Source of the DNA: a virus
Strand: one strand, 5' to 3'
IMG/VR virus record: IMGVR_UViG_3300038416_000176
Span: 1 to 26,738 of that record
DNA: 26,738 nucleotides
In this document: positions 1-5,300 of the stretch, in pieces
How positions within the stretch are numbered: position 1 is the first letter of the stretch
How the letters are laid out: each line of letters begins with the position of its first letter
Position numbers and translations under genes: made by a program
Notes under the pieces: generated by a model
Databases searched by the model: none
What the model was told of the DNA's origin: nothing
Seen by the model: only the letters and a program-made list of their open reading frames with translations

Positions 1-69
1 CGGCAGGCGCGTCGCCGCCGCTATTGGAAGTTGCGCCAGAAACTTGGGGATGCGCGTTGCTCTTCGTAA
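1..69 (+). CDS. 3' end of a truncated gene, unknown function
   Basis: An open frame runs from the window edge to a TAA at 67-69 and encodes 22 residues, very rich in arginine and lysine near its start (RQARRRRYWKLRQKLGD). Only the C-terminus is visible, so no function can be given. The basic composition would fit a nucleic-acid-binding tail, but this is inference. It could also be a chance open frame, because there is no upstream sequence to test it. Confidence 0.4.
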   Translation, partial: RQARRRRYWKLRQKLGDARCSS

Positions 70-106
70 TCAGGGAGACGGATGGCGGATTTGGAGGATT
101 ACTTAA

Positions 107-328
107 ATGCCATCCAATTCCACGGCTCCCGAAATTTATCGGGTATCGCTATCGGATAGGGCTACCGAGGCGATGGTTCCATCACCATTCTCAGCTTCGA
201 TCTCCGAGGGTGCGGAAATAAATGAGGCCGTTTGGGCATTTTATCAGGATGCCAAAAAGAAAGCGGCGCGGCGCGATTTTGCGGTGGCCTACATTATCGG
301 CAAGCGGCTGGCGTTAAAATCTCCATGA
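107..328 (+). CDS. small hypothetical protein, 73 aa
   Basis: Seventy-three residues, family not recognised. The N-terminal half is Ser/Pro-rich and the C-terminal half is helical and basic (AVWAFYQDAKKKAARRDF, then AYIIGKRLALKSP). The start at 107 has a good GGAGG nine bases upstream, one of very few clear Shine-Dalgarno motifs in the window. The stop overlaps the next ATG as ATGA. A second possible start at 82, with GGGAG five bases upstream, opens a 25-codon frame ending at a TAG at 157-159, but only the 107 frame reads through to the coupled junction. No function is inferred. Confidence 0.6.
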   Translation: MPSNSTAPEIYRVSLSDRATEAMVPSPFSASISEGAEINEAVWAFYQDAKKKAARRDFAVAYIIGKRLALKSP

Positions 329-477
329 CCCTCTCGATCAAATCCTCAAAAGGCGTCTCCGCTTCCGGCGTTCGCCTTCTCAACCGCGCGCTCTCTGCCG
401 GTCTCGTACCTCACCGGCACTCGCCTGGTCCTGCTCACTATCTGCGCTACCGCGCACAACTGAAGGCACGCCGATGA
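325..477 (+). CDS. small hypothetical basic protein, 50 aa
   Basis: Fifty residues starting at the ATG that overlaps the previous stop (ATGA), and ending in another ATGA overlap with the next gene. The sequence is basic (MTLSIKSSKGVSASGVRLLN at the start, LRYRAQLKARR at the end), with no transmembrane segment and no motif I recognise. The two coupled junctions are the main reason to call it a gene. Without them a 50-codon frame in G+C-rich DNA would be weak evidence. Confidence 0.55.
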   Translation: MTLSIKSSKGVSASGVRLLNRALSAGLVPHRHSPGPAHYLRYRAQLKARR

Positions 478-638
478 AATACCTTCTCGCCGCCCTGCTC
501 AGCTTTGCGACCGCGGCTTTCAATCTGATGCTTTGCATCGTCGTCGCTGCAATCGCGTGCCTCGTTGTGCTGGTGCTCTGCGCTTGGTGCGGGCTGTGGA
601 AAGACGTGCGGGATGAACAGAGAAAGGAACTCGCGTGA
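474..638 (+). CDS. small membrane protein, 54 aa
   Basis: Residues 3-42 are almost continuously hydrophobic, enough for one long or two short membrane helices. They contain three Cys (residues 21, 29, 36) plus one at 39. A short charged tail follows (WKDVRDEQRKELA). The gene is coupled on both sides by ATGA/GTGA overlaps. Together with the next membrane peptide and the RlpA-like gene it could form a small envelope or lysis group, with this protein in a holin-like role. That is an inference from topology and neighbours only, and no holin family is recognised. Confidence 0.6.
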   Translation: MKYLLAALLSFATAAFNLMLCIVVAAIACLVVLVLCAWCGLWKDVRDEQRKELA

Positions 639-751
639 TCTGGCTAATCATCCTCGGTGTGTTGGCTCTCTTGGTCGTAGCGGCAGCCTGCCTCGGCGGT
701 ATCGCGGATCACGCGATACGCAAGGAAGACGAAAACGACCCCATCGCATGA
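635..751 (+). CDS. single-pass membrane peptide, 38 aa
   Basis: A GTG start overlaps the previous stop (GTGA). Residues 2-24 form one hydrophobic helix (starting WLIILGVLALLVVAAACLGG), followed by a short polar tail with KEDENDP. Cys19 followed by Gly-Gly is not a convincing lipobox. The stop overlaps the ATG of the RlpA-like gene. Small one-helix peptides in this position are often accessory to host lysis or envelope interaction, but no homologous family is identified. Confidence 0.55.
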   Translation: MIWLIILGVLALLVVAAACLGGIADHAIRKEDENDPIA

Positions 752-1584
752 GCGCCGCCGTTGTCACATTCGCGATCCTCGGCCTCGCCTCCTGGTATGG
801 TGAGCAAGAGCGCGGCAAGCTCATGGCGAACGGTCAGCCGTTCGATCCTGATGCGCTGACGTGCGCAGTGCAGGGTTACGCCTTTGGAACGCAGCTACGG
901 ATTGAACATGGCGGTCGCACTGTTGTTGTCACTGTGACTGACCGGCTCGGGCCTGCGGCGCTGAAGCTGGGTCGTGAGCTGGACCTGTCGCGCACTGCGT
1001 TCGCACAGTTGGCTGACATTGGCCGCGGCGTGATCGAGGTCAGGTATTCAATTTCCGCTGCGACCGGCGCAGTGCCGGTATCATTGACGCAGCAAAAGCC
1101 GAAAGCCTGCCAGGGTGCGCCAACATTCGGCGTCCTGCCTTTCGGAAATAGAAAGCAGGGGCACTCGGGAGAGACCGGGGCAATTTGCACCGTCGCGGTT
1201 GGTTCGCGGGCAGGGTCTAGGGGTGACTGCAGCTCGCTGGTAGCTGGCCGCGACGGTGTCTTTTTCTCCGGTGCCTGTGCTGGCCGAGTCGTGGGCGGTG
1301 AAAGTCCGCAGCAGCCCGATAGGGTGCGACAAACCATAGATGAAGCGCGAGAGGGCACCAAGCTAATAGTCGCTGAAGCTAACGGCGGACTCTCGCGACC
1401 GGGGGATTCATTTCGAGCGGTTCGCCCGCATTGGGCCGCGCTGGTAAATGCCGCAACAGCCATCGCCCGCAACGGGGTTAAGAAGTGCCTGTCGTGGCTC
1501 TTACCCGCCGAGGGGCAGCGCTGCCTGCTGCTAGTAGCTAAAAACGCGAGGGAAAATCCCGCCGCTCGAATCTTTTTCGCATGA
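748..1584 (+). CDS. RlpA-like double-psi beta-barrel protein with a long unrecognised C-terminal region
   Basis: The predicted protein has 278 residues. Residues 13-102 match the RlpA-type double-psi beta-barrel: ASWYG at 14-18, ANGQPF at 27-32, FGT at 46-48, VVVTVTDRLGP at 59-69 and ELDLSRTAF at 77-85. Authentic RlpA is a lytic transglycosylase acting on denuded peptidoglycan strands, with a conserved Glu, His and Asp. Here the Glu position is Gln30 and the His position is Val41, while Asp65 is kept, so catalysis is doubtful. No signal peptide is seen in front of the barrel. The last 175 residues look unlike the barrel, are low in recognisable structure and overlie several inverted repeats. 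The start and stop both sit in ATGA overlaps, which supports the full frame. A role in cell-wall binding or lysis is inferred. Confidence 0.75.
   Translation: MSAAVVTFAILGLASWYGEQERGKLMANGQPFDPDALTCAVQGYAFGTQLRIEHGGRTVVVTVTDRLGPAALKLGRELDLSRTAFAQLADIGRGVIEVRYSISAATGAVPVSLTQQKPKACQGAPTFGVLPFGNRKQGHSGETGAICTVAVGSRAGSRGDCSSLVAGRDGVFFSGACAGRVVGGESPQQPDRVRQTIDEAREGTKLIVAEANGGLSRPGDSFRAVRPHWAALVNAATAIARNGVKKCLSWLLPAEGQRCLLLVAKNARENPAARIFFA
1188..1397. repeat. cluster of inverted repeats inside the 3' part of the RlpA-like gene
   Basis: A perfect 11-base inverted repeat (CACCGTCGCGG at 1188-1198, CCGCGACGGTG at 1248-1258) encloses 49 bases that include a smaller CAGCT/AGCTG stem, and a TCTTTTT run follows it. 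Further along, CGCGAGAG (1346-1353) pairs with CTCTCGCG (1390-1397), and there is a compact GCGG-TGAAAGT-CCGC hairpin in between. The region could fold as RNA, for example as a terminator or a structured transcript. G+C-rich coding DNA also yields such pairs by chance, so this is only suggestive. Confidence 0.35.
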
Positions 1585-1748
1585 AACCCGCGCGTCGCAA
1601 GCGTCGCCGCCTGACCAATCGCGAGCCGCGCAACTGGGTCTGCCCTGACTGCGGAATGGTTAACTTCTCAACCGAGAAGACCTGCTACCAGTGCAGCGCT
1701 GGTCGCCCGAAATCCCTCAACTCACACCCCCATGAAAATCGAAATTAA
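1581..1748 (+). CDS. RanBP2-type zinc-finger peptide, 55 aa
   Basis: A very basic N-terminus (MKPARRKRRR) is followed by one zinc finger, residues 19-38. It fits the RanBP2 consensus W-x-C-x2-C-x3-N-x6-C-x2-C exactly: W19, C21, C24, N28, C35, C38. RanBP2-type fingers bind ubiquitin or single-stranded RNA in eukaryotes, and small versions occur in bacteria and phages, where their ligands are mostly unknown. The start overlaps the RlpA-like stop (ATGA). The end overlaps the start of the pentapeptide gene by 17 bases in another frame. A role in nucleic-acid or protein binding is inferred from the finger and the basic tail. Confidence 0.75.
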   Translation: MKPARRKRRRLTNREPRNWVCPDCGMVNFSTEKTCYQCSAGRPKSLNSHPHENRN

Positions 1749-2379
1749 ATCCCTCGCTGGATCGCTCCTGTTTGAAGGCGATTTCAGCTCGCTTGCTGAA
1801 GCCTTGGTGGCCGCAGTTAAGAAAGGCGCGAACCTCACCCGCGCGAACCTCGACGGCGCGAACCTCACCCGCGCGAACCTCTACGGCGCGAACCTCACCG
1901 GCGCGGACCTCGACGGCGCGAACCTCACCGGCGCGAACCTCACCCGCGCGAACCTCACCGGCGCGAACCTCGACGGCGCGAACCTCACCCGCGCGAACCT
2001 CGACGGCGCGAACCTCACCCGCGCGAACCTCTACGGCGCGAAAATACCAGAGAAAGACTTTTCTTCGCTCTATGCCCATCGGACCATCACGCCAGAGGGC
2101 AACCTGATCGGCTGGAAAAAGCTGAGAAATGGCACGATCTGCCGGTTGCTTATTCCAACCGATGCGAAGCGGGTCGGTGGACTCATTGGCCGCAAGTGCC
2201 GGGCTGAATTTGCGCGGGTGCTAGATGGCTCCGGTATTTCGTGGACCACCGAACACGACGCTATCGCGTATGCGCCCGGCAAGATTGTCCGGCCTGACAG
2301 GTTCGACCCTGATCCGCGTGTCGAATGCTCGAACGGCGTCCATTTCTTCCTCACCCGGCAGGAAGCCGAGGAATTTTAA
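1732..2379 (+). CDS. pentapeptide-repeat protein with phage-type C-terminal domain
   Basis: The protein has 215 residues. Residues 1-31 form the short lead-in often seen in this phage family, and residues 33-102 are fourteen A(N/D)LxX pentapeptides, which fold as a right-handed quadrilateral beta-helix. Residues 105-215 form a separate domain (LYAHRTITPEGNLIGWKK at 113-130) that I recall as the DUF5758-type domain commonly found behind pentapeptide repeats in phages. Its biochemical role is not established to my knowledge. Some pentapeptide proteins mimic DNA and inhibit gyrase, but nothing here shows that. The start lies 17 bases inside the zinc-finger gene and has no Shine-Dalgarno motif. 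Confidence 0.85.
   Translation: MKIEIKSLAGSLLFEGDFSSLAEALVAAVKKGANLTRANLDGANLTRANLYGANLTGADLDGANLTGANLTRANLTGANLDGANLTRANLDGANLTRANLYGAKIPEKDFSSLYAHRTITPEGNLIGWKKLRNGTICRLLIPTDAKRVGGLIGRKCRAEFARVLDGSGISWTTEHDAIAYAPGKIVRPDRFDPDPRVECSNGVHFFLTRQEAEEF
1828..2037 (+). repeat. fourteen tandem 15-bp units encoding pentapeptides
   Basis: Fourteen consecutive 15-base units, each beginning GCGAACCTC (one unit has GCGGACCTC), differ only in the last six bases (ACCCGC, GACGGC, TACGGC, ACCGGC). Synonymous positions are the same in all copies. The alternation ACCCGC/GACGGC gives a 30-base higher-order period. Such uniformity indicates recent duplication or gene conversion rather than selection on protein sequence alone, and predicts length variation by slippage or recombination. 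Confidence 0.95.
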
Positions 2380-2390
2380 CTCATAAACTC

Positions 2391-3449
2391 ATGGCACTTC
2401 AAATCACTAAAGGCAAAACTCCCGGCGCCGTTCGCGCCGTCATCTACGGAACTGAGGGCATCGGCAAAAGTACGCTCGCCGCACAGATTCCCGGCGCGCT
2501 GTTTCTTGATGTCGAAGGCGGCGCCGATCAAATCGGGATCGACCGGCTGCGTGACCTGGACTGGCGCGGCATCGAGGCTGCCGTGCGTGACCTTACTGCC
2601 AATGCGCAGGGCTACTCAGCGCTAGTCATTGACACTGCTGATTGGTGCGAGAAAGCACTGATCGAAAACCTACTCAAGCGGAAGGGACAGGATTCCATCG
2701 AGGGGTTTGGTTACGGCAAGGGCTACACGATGATTCAGGAGGAATTTGCCCGTTTCCTCGGCACGCTCGATGAGCTGATCGCCAAGGGAATCCACGTCGT
2801 TTTTGTCGCTCACTCGACGGTCAAGCGCCTCAGCCCGCCCGACCAGACGGACGGTTACGACCGCTACGAAATGAAGCTCACTAAGCAGGTCTCACCGTTA
2901 CTGAAGGAGTGGGCTGACGTAGTGCTGTTCTGTAACTACAAGATTCAAATTGTCGAAGGCACAGACGGGCGGACCAAGGCTCAGGGTGGCAAGGATCGGC
3001 TCATCTTCACGGCGCATTCGCCGGCATGGGATGCTAAGAATCGCTTTGGGCTGCCTGAAGAGATGCCCATGAAGTTCGACGGCATCGCACACCTTTTCGG
3101 CGGCGCTGCAACGCTGCCGATGTCCCGCGCGGTTCCTGAAATAGCCGCTGCTGGTAGCACTGTAGCGACGGCTACGGTCACGCCGGCAGCGGCTACCGCC
3201 GCGCCTGCTGACGAGATTCCCGGCCTTGAGGAACCTGCTGACCCTACCAAGGCGCTCAAGGTCCCTGCCAACGTCGCTACGTGGCTCGATGCGAATAAGG
3301 ACAAGGTCAATGCCTACCTCGTTCGCGTCAACTGGATCGCCACCGGCAGGACCTGGCGCGACCTGCCTGAAGACAAGATGGCATCGGTTGTCGCCAAGAC
3401 TGACAAGTTCGCCCGTGCTGCCGGCATTCCGGTTCTATCCTCTAAATGA
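2391..3449 (+). CDS. Sak4-like / AAA_24 ATPase, probable recombination mediator
   Basis: The protein has 352 residues. A P-loop GTEGIGKST lies at 20-28 and a Walker B-like strand, SALVIDTADW, follows near 76-85. The sequence resembles the AAA_24 / Sak4 group of RecA-fold phage ATPases, which bind single-stranded DNA and promote annealing. They are normally encoded beside a phage SSB, as here (4480-4941). The C-terminal third contains a long Ala/Thr/Pro linker and then a helical tail. The ATG at 2391 is chosen because residues after it begin the conserved lead-in to the P-loop, and upstream residues would overlap the preceding gene. No Shine-Dalgarno motif is present. Family assignment is good. 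The exact activity is inferred from the family. Confidence 0.85.
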   Translation: MALQITKGKTPGAVRAVIYGTEGIGKSTLAAQIPGALFLDVEGGADQIGIDRLRDLDWRGIEAAVRDLTANAQGYSALVIDTADWCEKALIENLLKRKGQDSIEGFGYGKGYTMIQEEFARFLGTLDELIAKGIHVVFVAHSTVKRLSPPDQTDGYDRYEMKLTKQVSPLLKEWADVVLFCNYKIQIVEGTDGRTKAQGGKDRLIFTAHSPAWDAKNRFGLPEEMPMKFDGIAHLFGGAATLPMSRAVPEIAAAGSTVATATVTPAAATAAPADEIPGLEEPADPTKALKVPANVATWLDANKDKVNAYLVRVNWIATGRTWRDLPEDKMASVVAKTDKFARAAGIPVLSSK

Positions 3450-3766
3450 AAACCGCGTACATCATCGAATATGATAATGGGCAGTCCTATGAGGATCACA
3501 GCAGTTCTGTGATCTCAGTAGCTATGACTCAGCCCGATGCCACGCGGGAGGTTGCTCGTCTTAGCACGTGGATTGAAAACAAGATCAAGCAAGCTCCCCC
3601 AAGTCCCGACATGGATTTACCTGATGAGGAGTATTTGCGCCAGCACGATCTGCGCAACGAATGGCTCGCTAAACTCAAGTGTCCCCACGGAGCAAACTGC
3701 CTTCGAGATGCCGTGCGTGAGAGGTGTGGCAGTGTGCGTTTCTATAGCGTCCCCCTACTCCCATGA
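3446..3766 (+). CDS. hypothetical protein, 106 aa
   Basis: One hundred and six residues, coupled by ATGA overlaps to the ATPase upstream and the coiled-coil protein downstream, so it belongs to the recombination operon. The central part is charged (WIENKIKQ, then DLPDEEYLRQHDLRNEWLAK). The C-terminus has Cys at 79, 85 and 93, too irregular for a named zinc motif. The family is not recognised. A hairpin-forming palindrome with two GATC sites lies near the start of the gene. Confidence 0.7.
   Translation: MKTAYIIEYDNGQSYEDHSSSVISVAMTQPDATREVARLSTWIENKIKQAPPSPDMDLPDEEYLRQHDLRNEWLAKLKCPHGANCLRDAVRERCGSVRFYSVPLLP
3494..3514. repeat. perfect 8-bp inverted repeat with 5-base loop
   Basis: GATCACAG (3494-3501), loop CAGTT, then CTGTGATC (3507-3514). 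Both arms carry a GATC tetranucleotide, the target of Dam-type methylases such as the one encoded at 13842-14684. It lies about 50 bases inside a coding region, so it could be an operator-like site, an RNA hairpin or coincidence. Confidence 0.5.
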
Positions 3767-4476
3767 ACGCTAACCTAGTCATTACGCCATCCGCTGAACC
3801 GGTCGTGTCAGTGGCAGCGGAAGCCAGGGCGAGACGAGACCAACTGCTTACTGAGGCCGGCACGGTCACAACGATAACCGACCGTCTCGATGCTGACGCT
3901 GCTTTGCCGGTCCTGCGCGAGCTGAAGGCGTTCCTCACTGAAGTCGAAGACCAGCGCGAGTCAGTCAAGGCGCCAGTCCTGAATGTCGGGAGAAAAATCG
4001 ATGCACTCGCGAAGGAACTTGTTGCTGACCTCAAGGCGCAGGAAAACCGCATCGCTCGGGCGCTCGGCGCCTTTGAAGCTGAGGAACGTCGCAAGGCTGA
4101 GGATGCACGCCGCGCGGCTGACGCTGAGGCGGCGCGGATCGCTTACGAGGCAGCCTGTGCCACTCGGAAGGCTGTCATTGCTGCACCGACACCTGAAGCT
4201 GCAGCCCGCGCGAGTGATGACATCTCAGGCAAGGCGCGAACAGAGATTGCGACAGTCAAGGCTGCCGCGATCACAGCGCCGAAGCCAGCCGCAAGCCAAC
4301 TGCGCAGTGAAATCTGCTTCGAAGTGACTGACATCAAGGCGCTCTACGTAGCGGAGCCAAACCTTGTCACGCTGGAGCCTAACGGCACAGCCATTCGCGC
4401 GATCCTGCGCGCTAATCCTGATTTGAAAGTGCCAGGTCTGCGGCACTGGACAGAACAGAAACTCAACCTCAGATAA
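3763..4476 (+). CDS. coiled-coil protein of the Sak4 recombination cluster
   Basis: The protein has 237 residues. Residues 15-165 are strongly helical and Ala/Glu/Lys/Arg-rich, consistent with a long coiled coil. The last 45 residues form a small compact end with PGLRHWTEQKLNLR. Proteins of this build, coiled coil plus a final PG-x-x-x-W/E-x-K-x-x-x-R strand, are common next to annealing ATPases in phages (DUF1351-like in layout). A role as a structural partner in recombination is likely but unproven. Its start overlaps the previous stop (ATGA), and a three-base gap separates it from the SSB-like gene. Confidence 0.7.
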   Translation: MNANLVITPSAEPVVSVAAEARARRDQLLTEAGTVTTITDRLDADAALPVLRELKAFLTEVEDQRESVKAPVLNVGRKIDALAKELVADLKAQENRIARALGAFEAEERRKAEDARRAADAEAARIAYEAACATRKAVIAAPTPEAAARASDDISGKARTEIATVKAAAITAPKPAASQLRSEICFEVTDIKALYVAEPNLVTLEPNGTAIRAILRANPDLKVPGLRHWTEQKLNLR

Positions 4477-4479
4477 TCC

Positions 4480-4941
4480 ATGCCTAAAATCGCAACAGCC
4501 GACCGCCATGAAGTGACGGTCAAAGACGCCGTGTTTGGCGAGTCGCCAAACGGCACACCCTTTGTCGAACTCGCATTCGAGAATGACAAGGGCGAATCAA
4601 TCACCGGTTGGCTTTACCTCTCGGAAGCCGCCTTCAAAAACTCCCTGAAAACGCTGCGCATGGCGTTTGGTTTCAACGGCGATTTCGAGACGCTGCCCAC
4701 GCAGGTCGCGAACAAGCGGTGCTCGATCACGACTGAGTTTGAGGAATACAACGGCGAAGAGCGCCTGAAGGTAAAGTGGATCAACGCGATTCGCGCAGTC
4801 ATCCCGCTCAAGGAGGGGGCGTCATTTCTGAAGAAGCTGACCGCGATGGCCGCGCGTGTGCCGGTTGAGCAGCGTGTGAAGGCTCCAGTGACGCCGAAAG
4901 CTGCCAAGCCAGGCGAGACCAAGGACGGCGATCCGTTTTGA
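4480..4941 (+). CDS. single-strand DNA-binding-like protein (DUF669-like)
   Basis: The protein has 153 residues. A beta-rich body (residues 1-110) carries GTPFVELAFENDKGESITGW at 27-46 and an ITTEFEEYNG-x-x-RLKVKW strand pair near 84-100. A basic, Pro/Ala-rich linker follows, and the protein ends in DGDPF. The terminal acidic-Pro-Phe tail mimics the tip of bacterial SSB that recruits partner proteins. The layout matches phage DUF669-type proteins thought to be single-strand binders working with Sak4-like ATPases. The stop TGA overlaps the next ATG by one base. There is no Shine-Dalgarno motif at the start. Confidence 0.75.
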   Translation: MPKIATADRHEVTVKDAVFGESPNGTPFVELAFENDKGESITGWLYLSEAAFKNSLKTLRMAFGFNGDFETLPTQVANKRCSITTEFEEYNGEERLKVKWINAIRAVIPLKEGASFLKKLTAMAARVPVEQRVKAPVTPKAAKPGETKDGDPF

Positions 4942-5300
4942 TGAAGAAGTGTCTTCACGTTCCAATTTACGACGCCGTCGTTTGGCTGGTCGTATCGGAT
5001 GAAATCCACGCTACTCGCAAAAGCCGATCAATGGTCAAGCTATTCGGAGAACCGCCACCGGCTGAAGTGGATTGGGCAGCTCTCTGTGACTATAACGGGC
5101 GCGGCATATTCGGCATCTTTGTAGGCAGCGAGAGCCTGACGGTTGATGTCATCGCGCATGAAGTGTTCCACCTGACGTACCGCATCCTTGAATGGGCGAG
5201 CGCCGGGGTTGACAAAGGAAACCACGAGGCCGGAGCGCTGCTGCACGGCTATCTGATGAACCTCATTTCCGGCATTCTCGGGCCGTTGGCGAAGCGCTGA
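4941..5300 (+). CDS. HExxH-motif protein, putative small metallohydrolase
   Basis: The protein has 119 residues. The helix VIAHEVFHLTYRILEW (about 73-88) carries HEVFH, the zinc-metallopeptidase signature HExxH. A second acidic histidine stretch (NHEAGALLHGYL) follows about 17 residues later and could supply the third ligand. Small HExxH proteins like this are frequent in phage recombination or replication clusters, but their substrates are not known to me. The ATG at 4941 is used because the stop of the SSB-like gene overlaps it as TGATG. An in-frame TTG precedes it by one codon. Its own stop overlaps the helicase ATG in the same way. Confidence 0.75.
   Translation: MKKCLHVPIYDAVVWLVVSDEIHATRKSRSMVKLFGEPPPAEVDWAALCDYNGRGIFGIFVGSESLTVDVIAHEVFHLTYRILEWASAGVDKGNHEAGALLHGYLMNLISGILGPLAKR

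Noticed and set aside
82-159. 25-codon frame with GGGAG upstream that ends at TAG, considered as evidence for TAG recoding
   Set aside because: Past the TAG only 21 more codons read on, and TAG is used as a plain stop by the primase and HNH genes. No coherent set of in-frame TAGs was found.
1280-1340. GGTGAAAGTCCGC segment resembling parts of RNase P, cobalamin riboswitch or group II intron RNA
   Set aside because: Only a short piece looks similar. None of the other conserved elements of these RNAs could be placed around it.
876-1472. Long open frame on the minus strand (198 codons)
   Set aside because: It lies opposite the RlpA-like gene, has no family resemblance (Pro/Ser/Arg-rich), and all supported genes are on the + strand. 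High G+C makes antisense frames open by chance.
1500-1580. CTCGAATC near 1565 as a tRNA T-loop
   Set aside because: No acceptor stem, D-arm or anticodon arm could be drawn at the right distances.
1828-2037. Pentapeptide DNA repeats as a non-coding satellite
   Set aside because: The unit length is a multiple of three, the frame is kept, and a conserved C-terminal domain follows.
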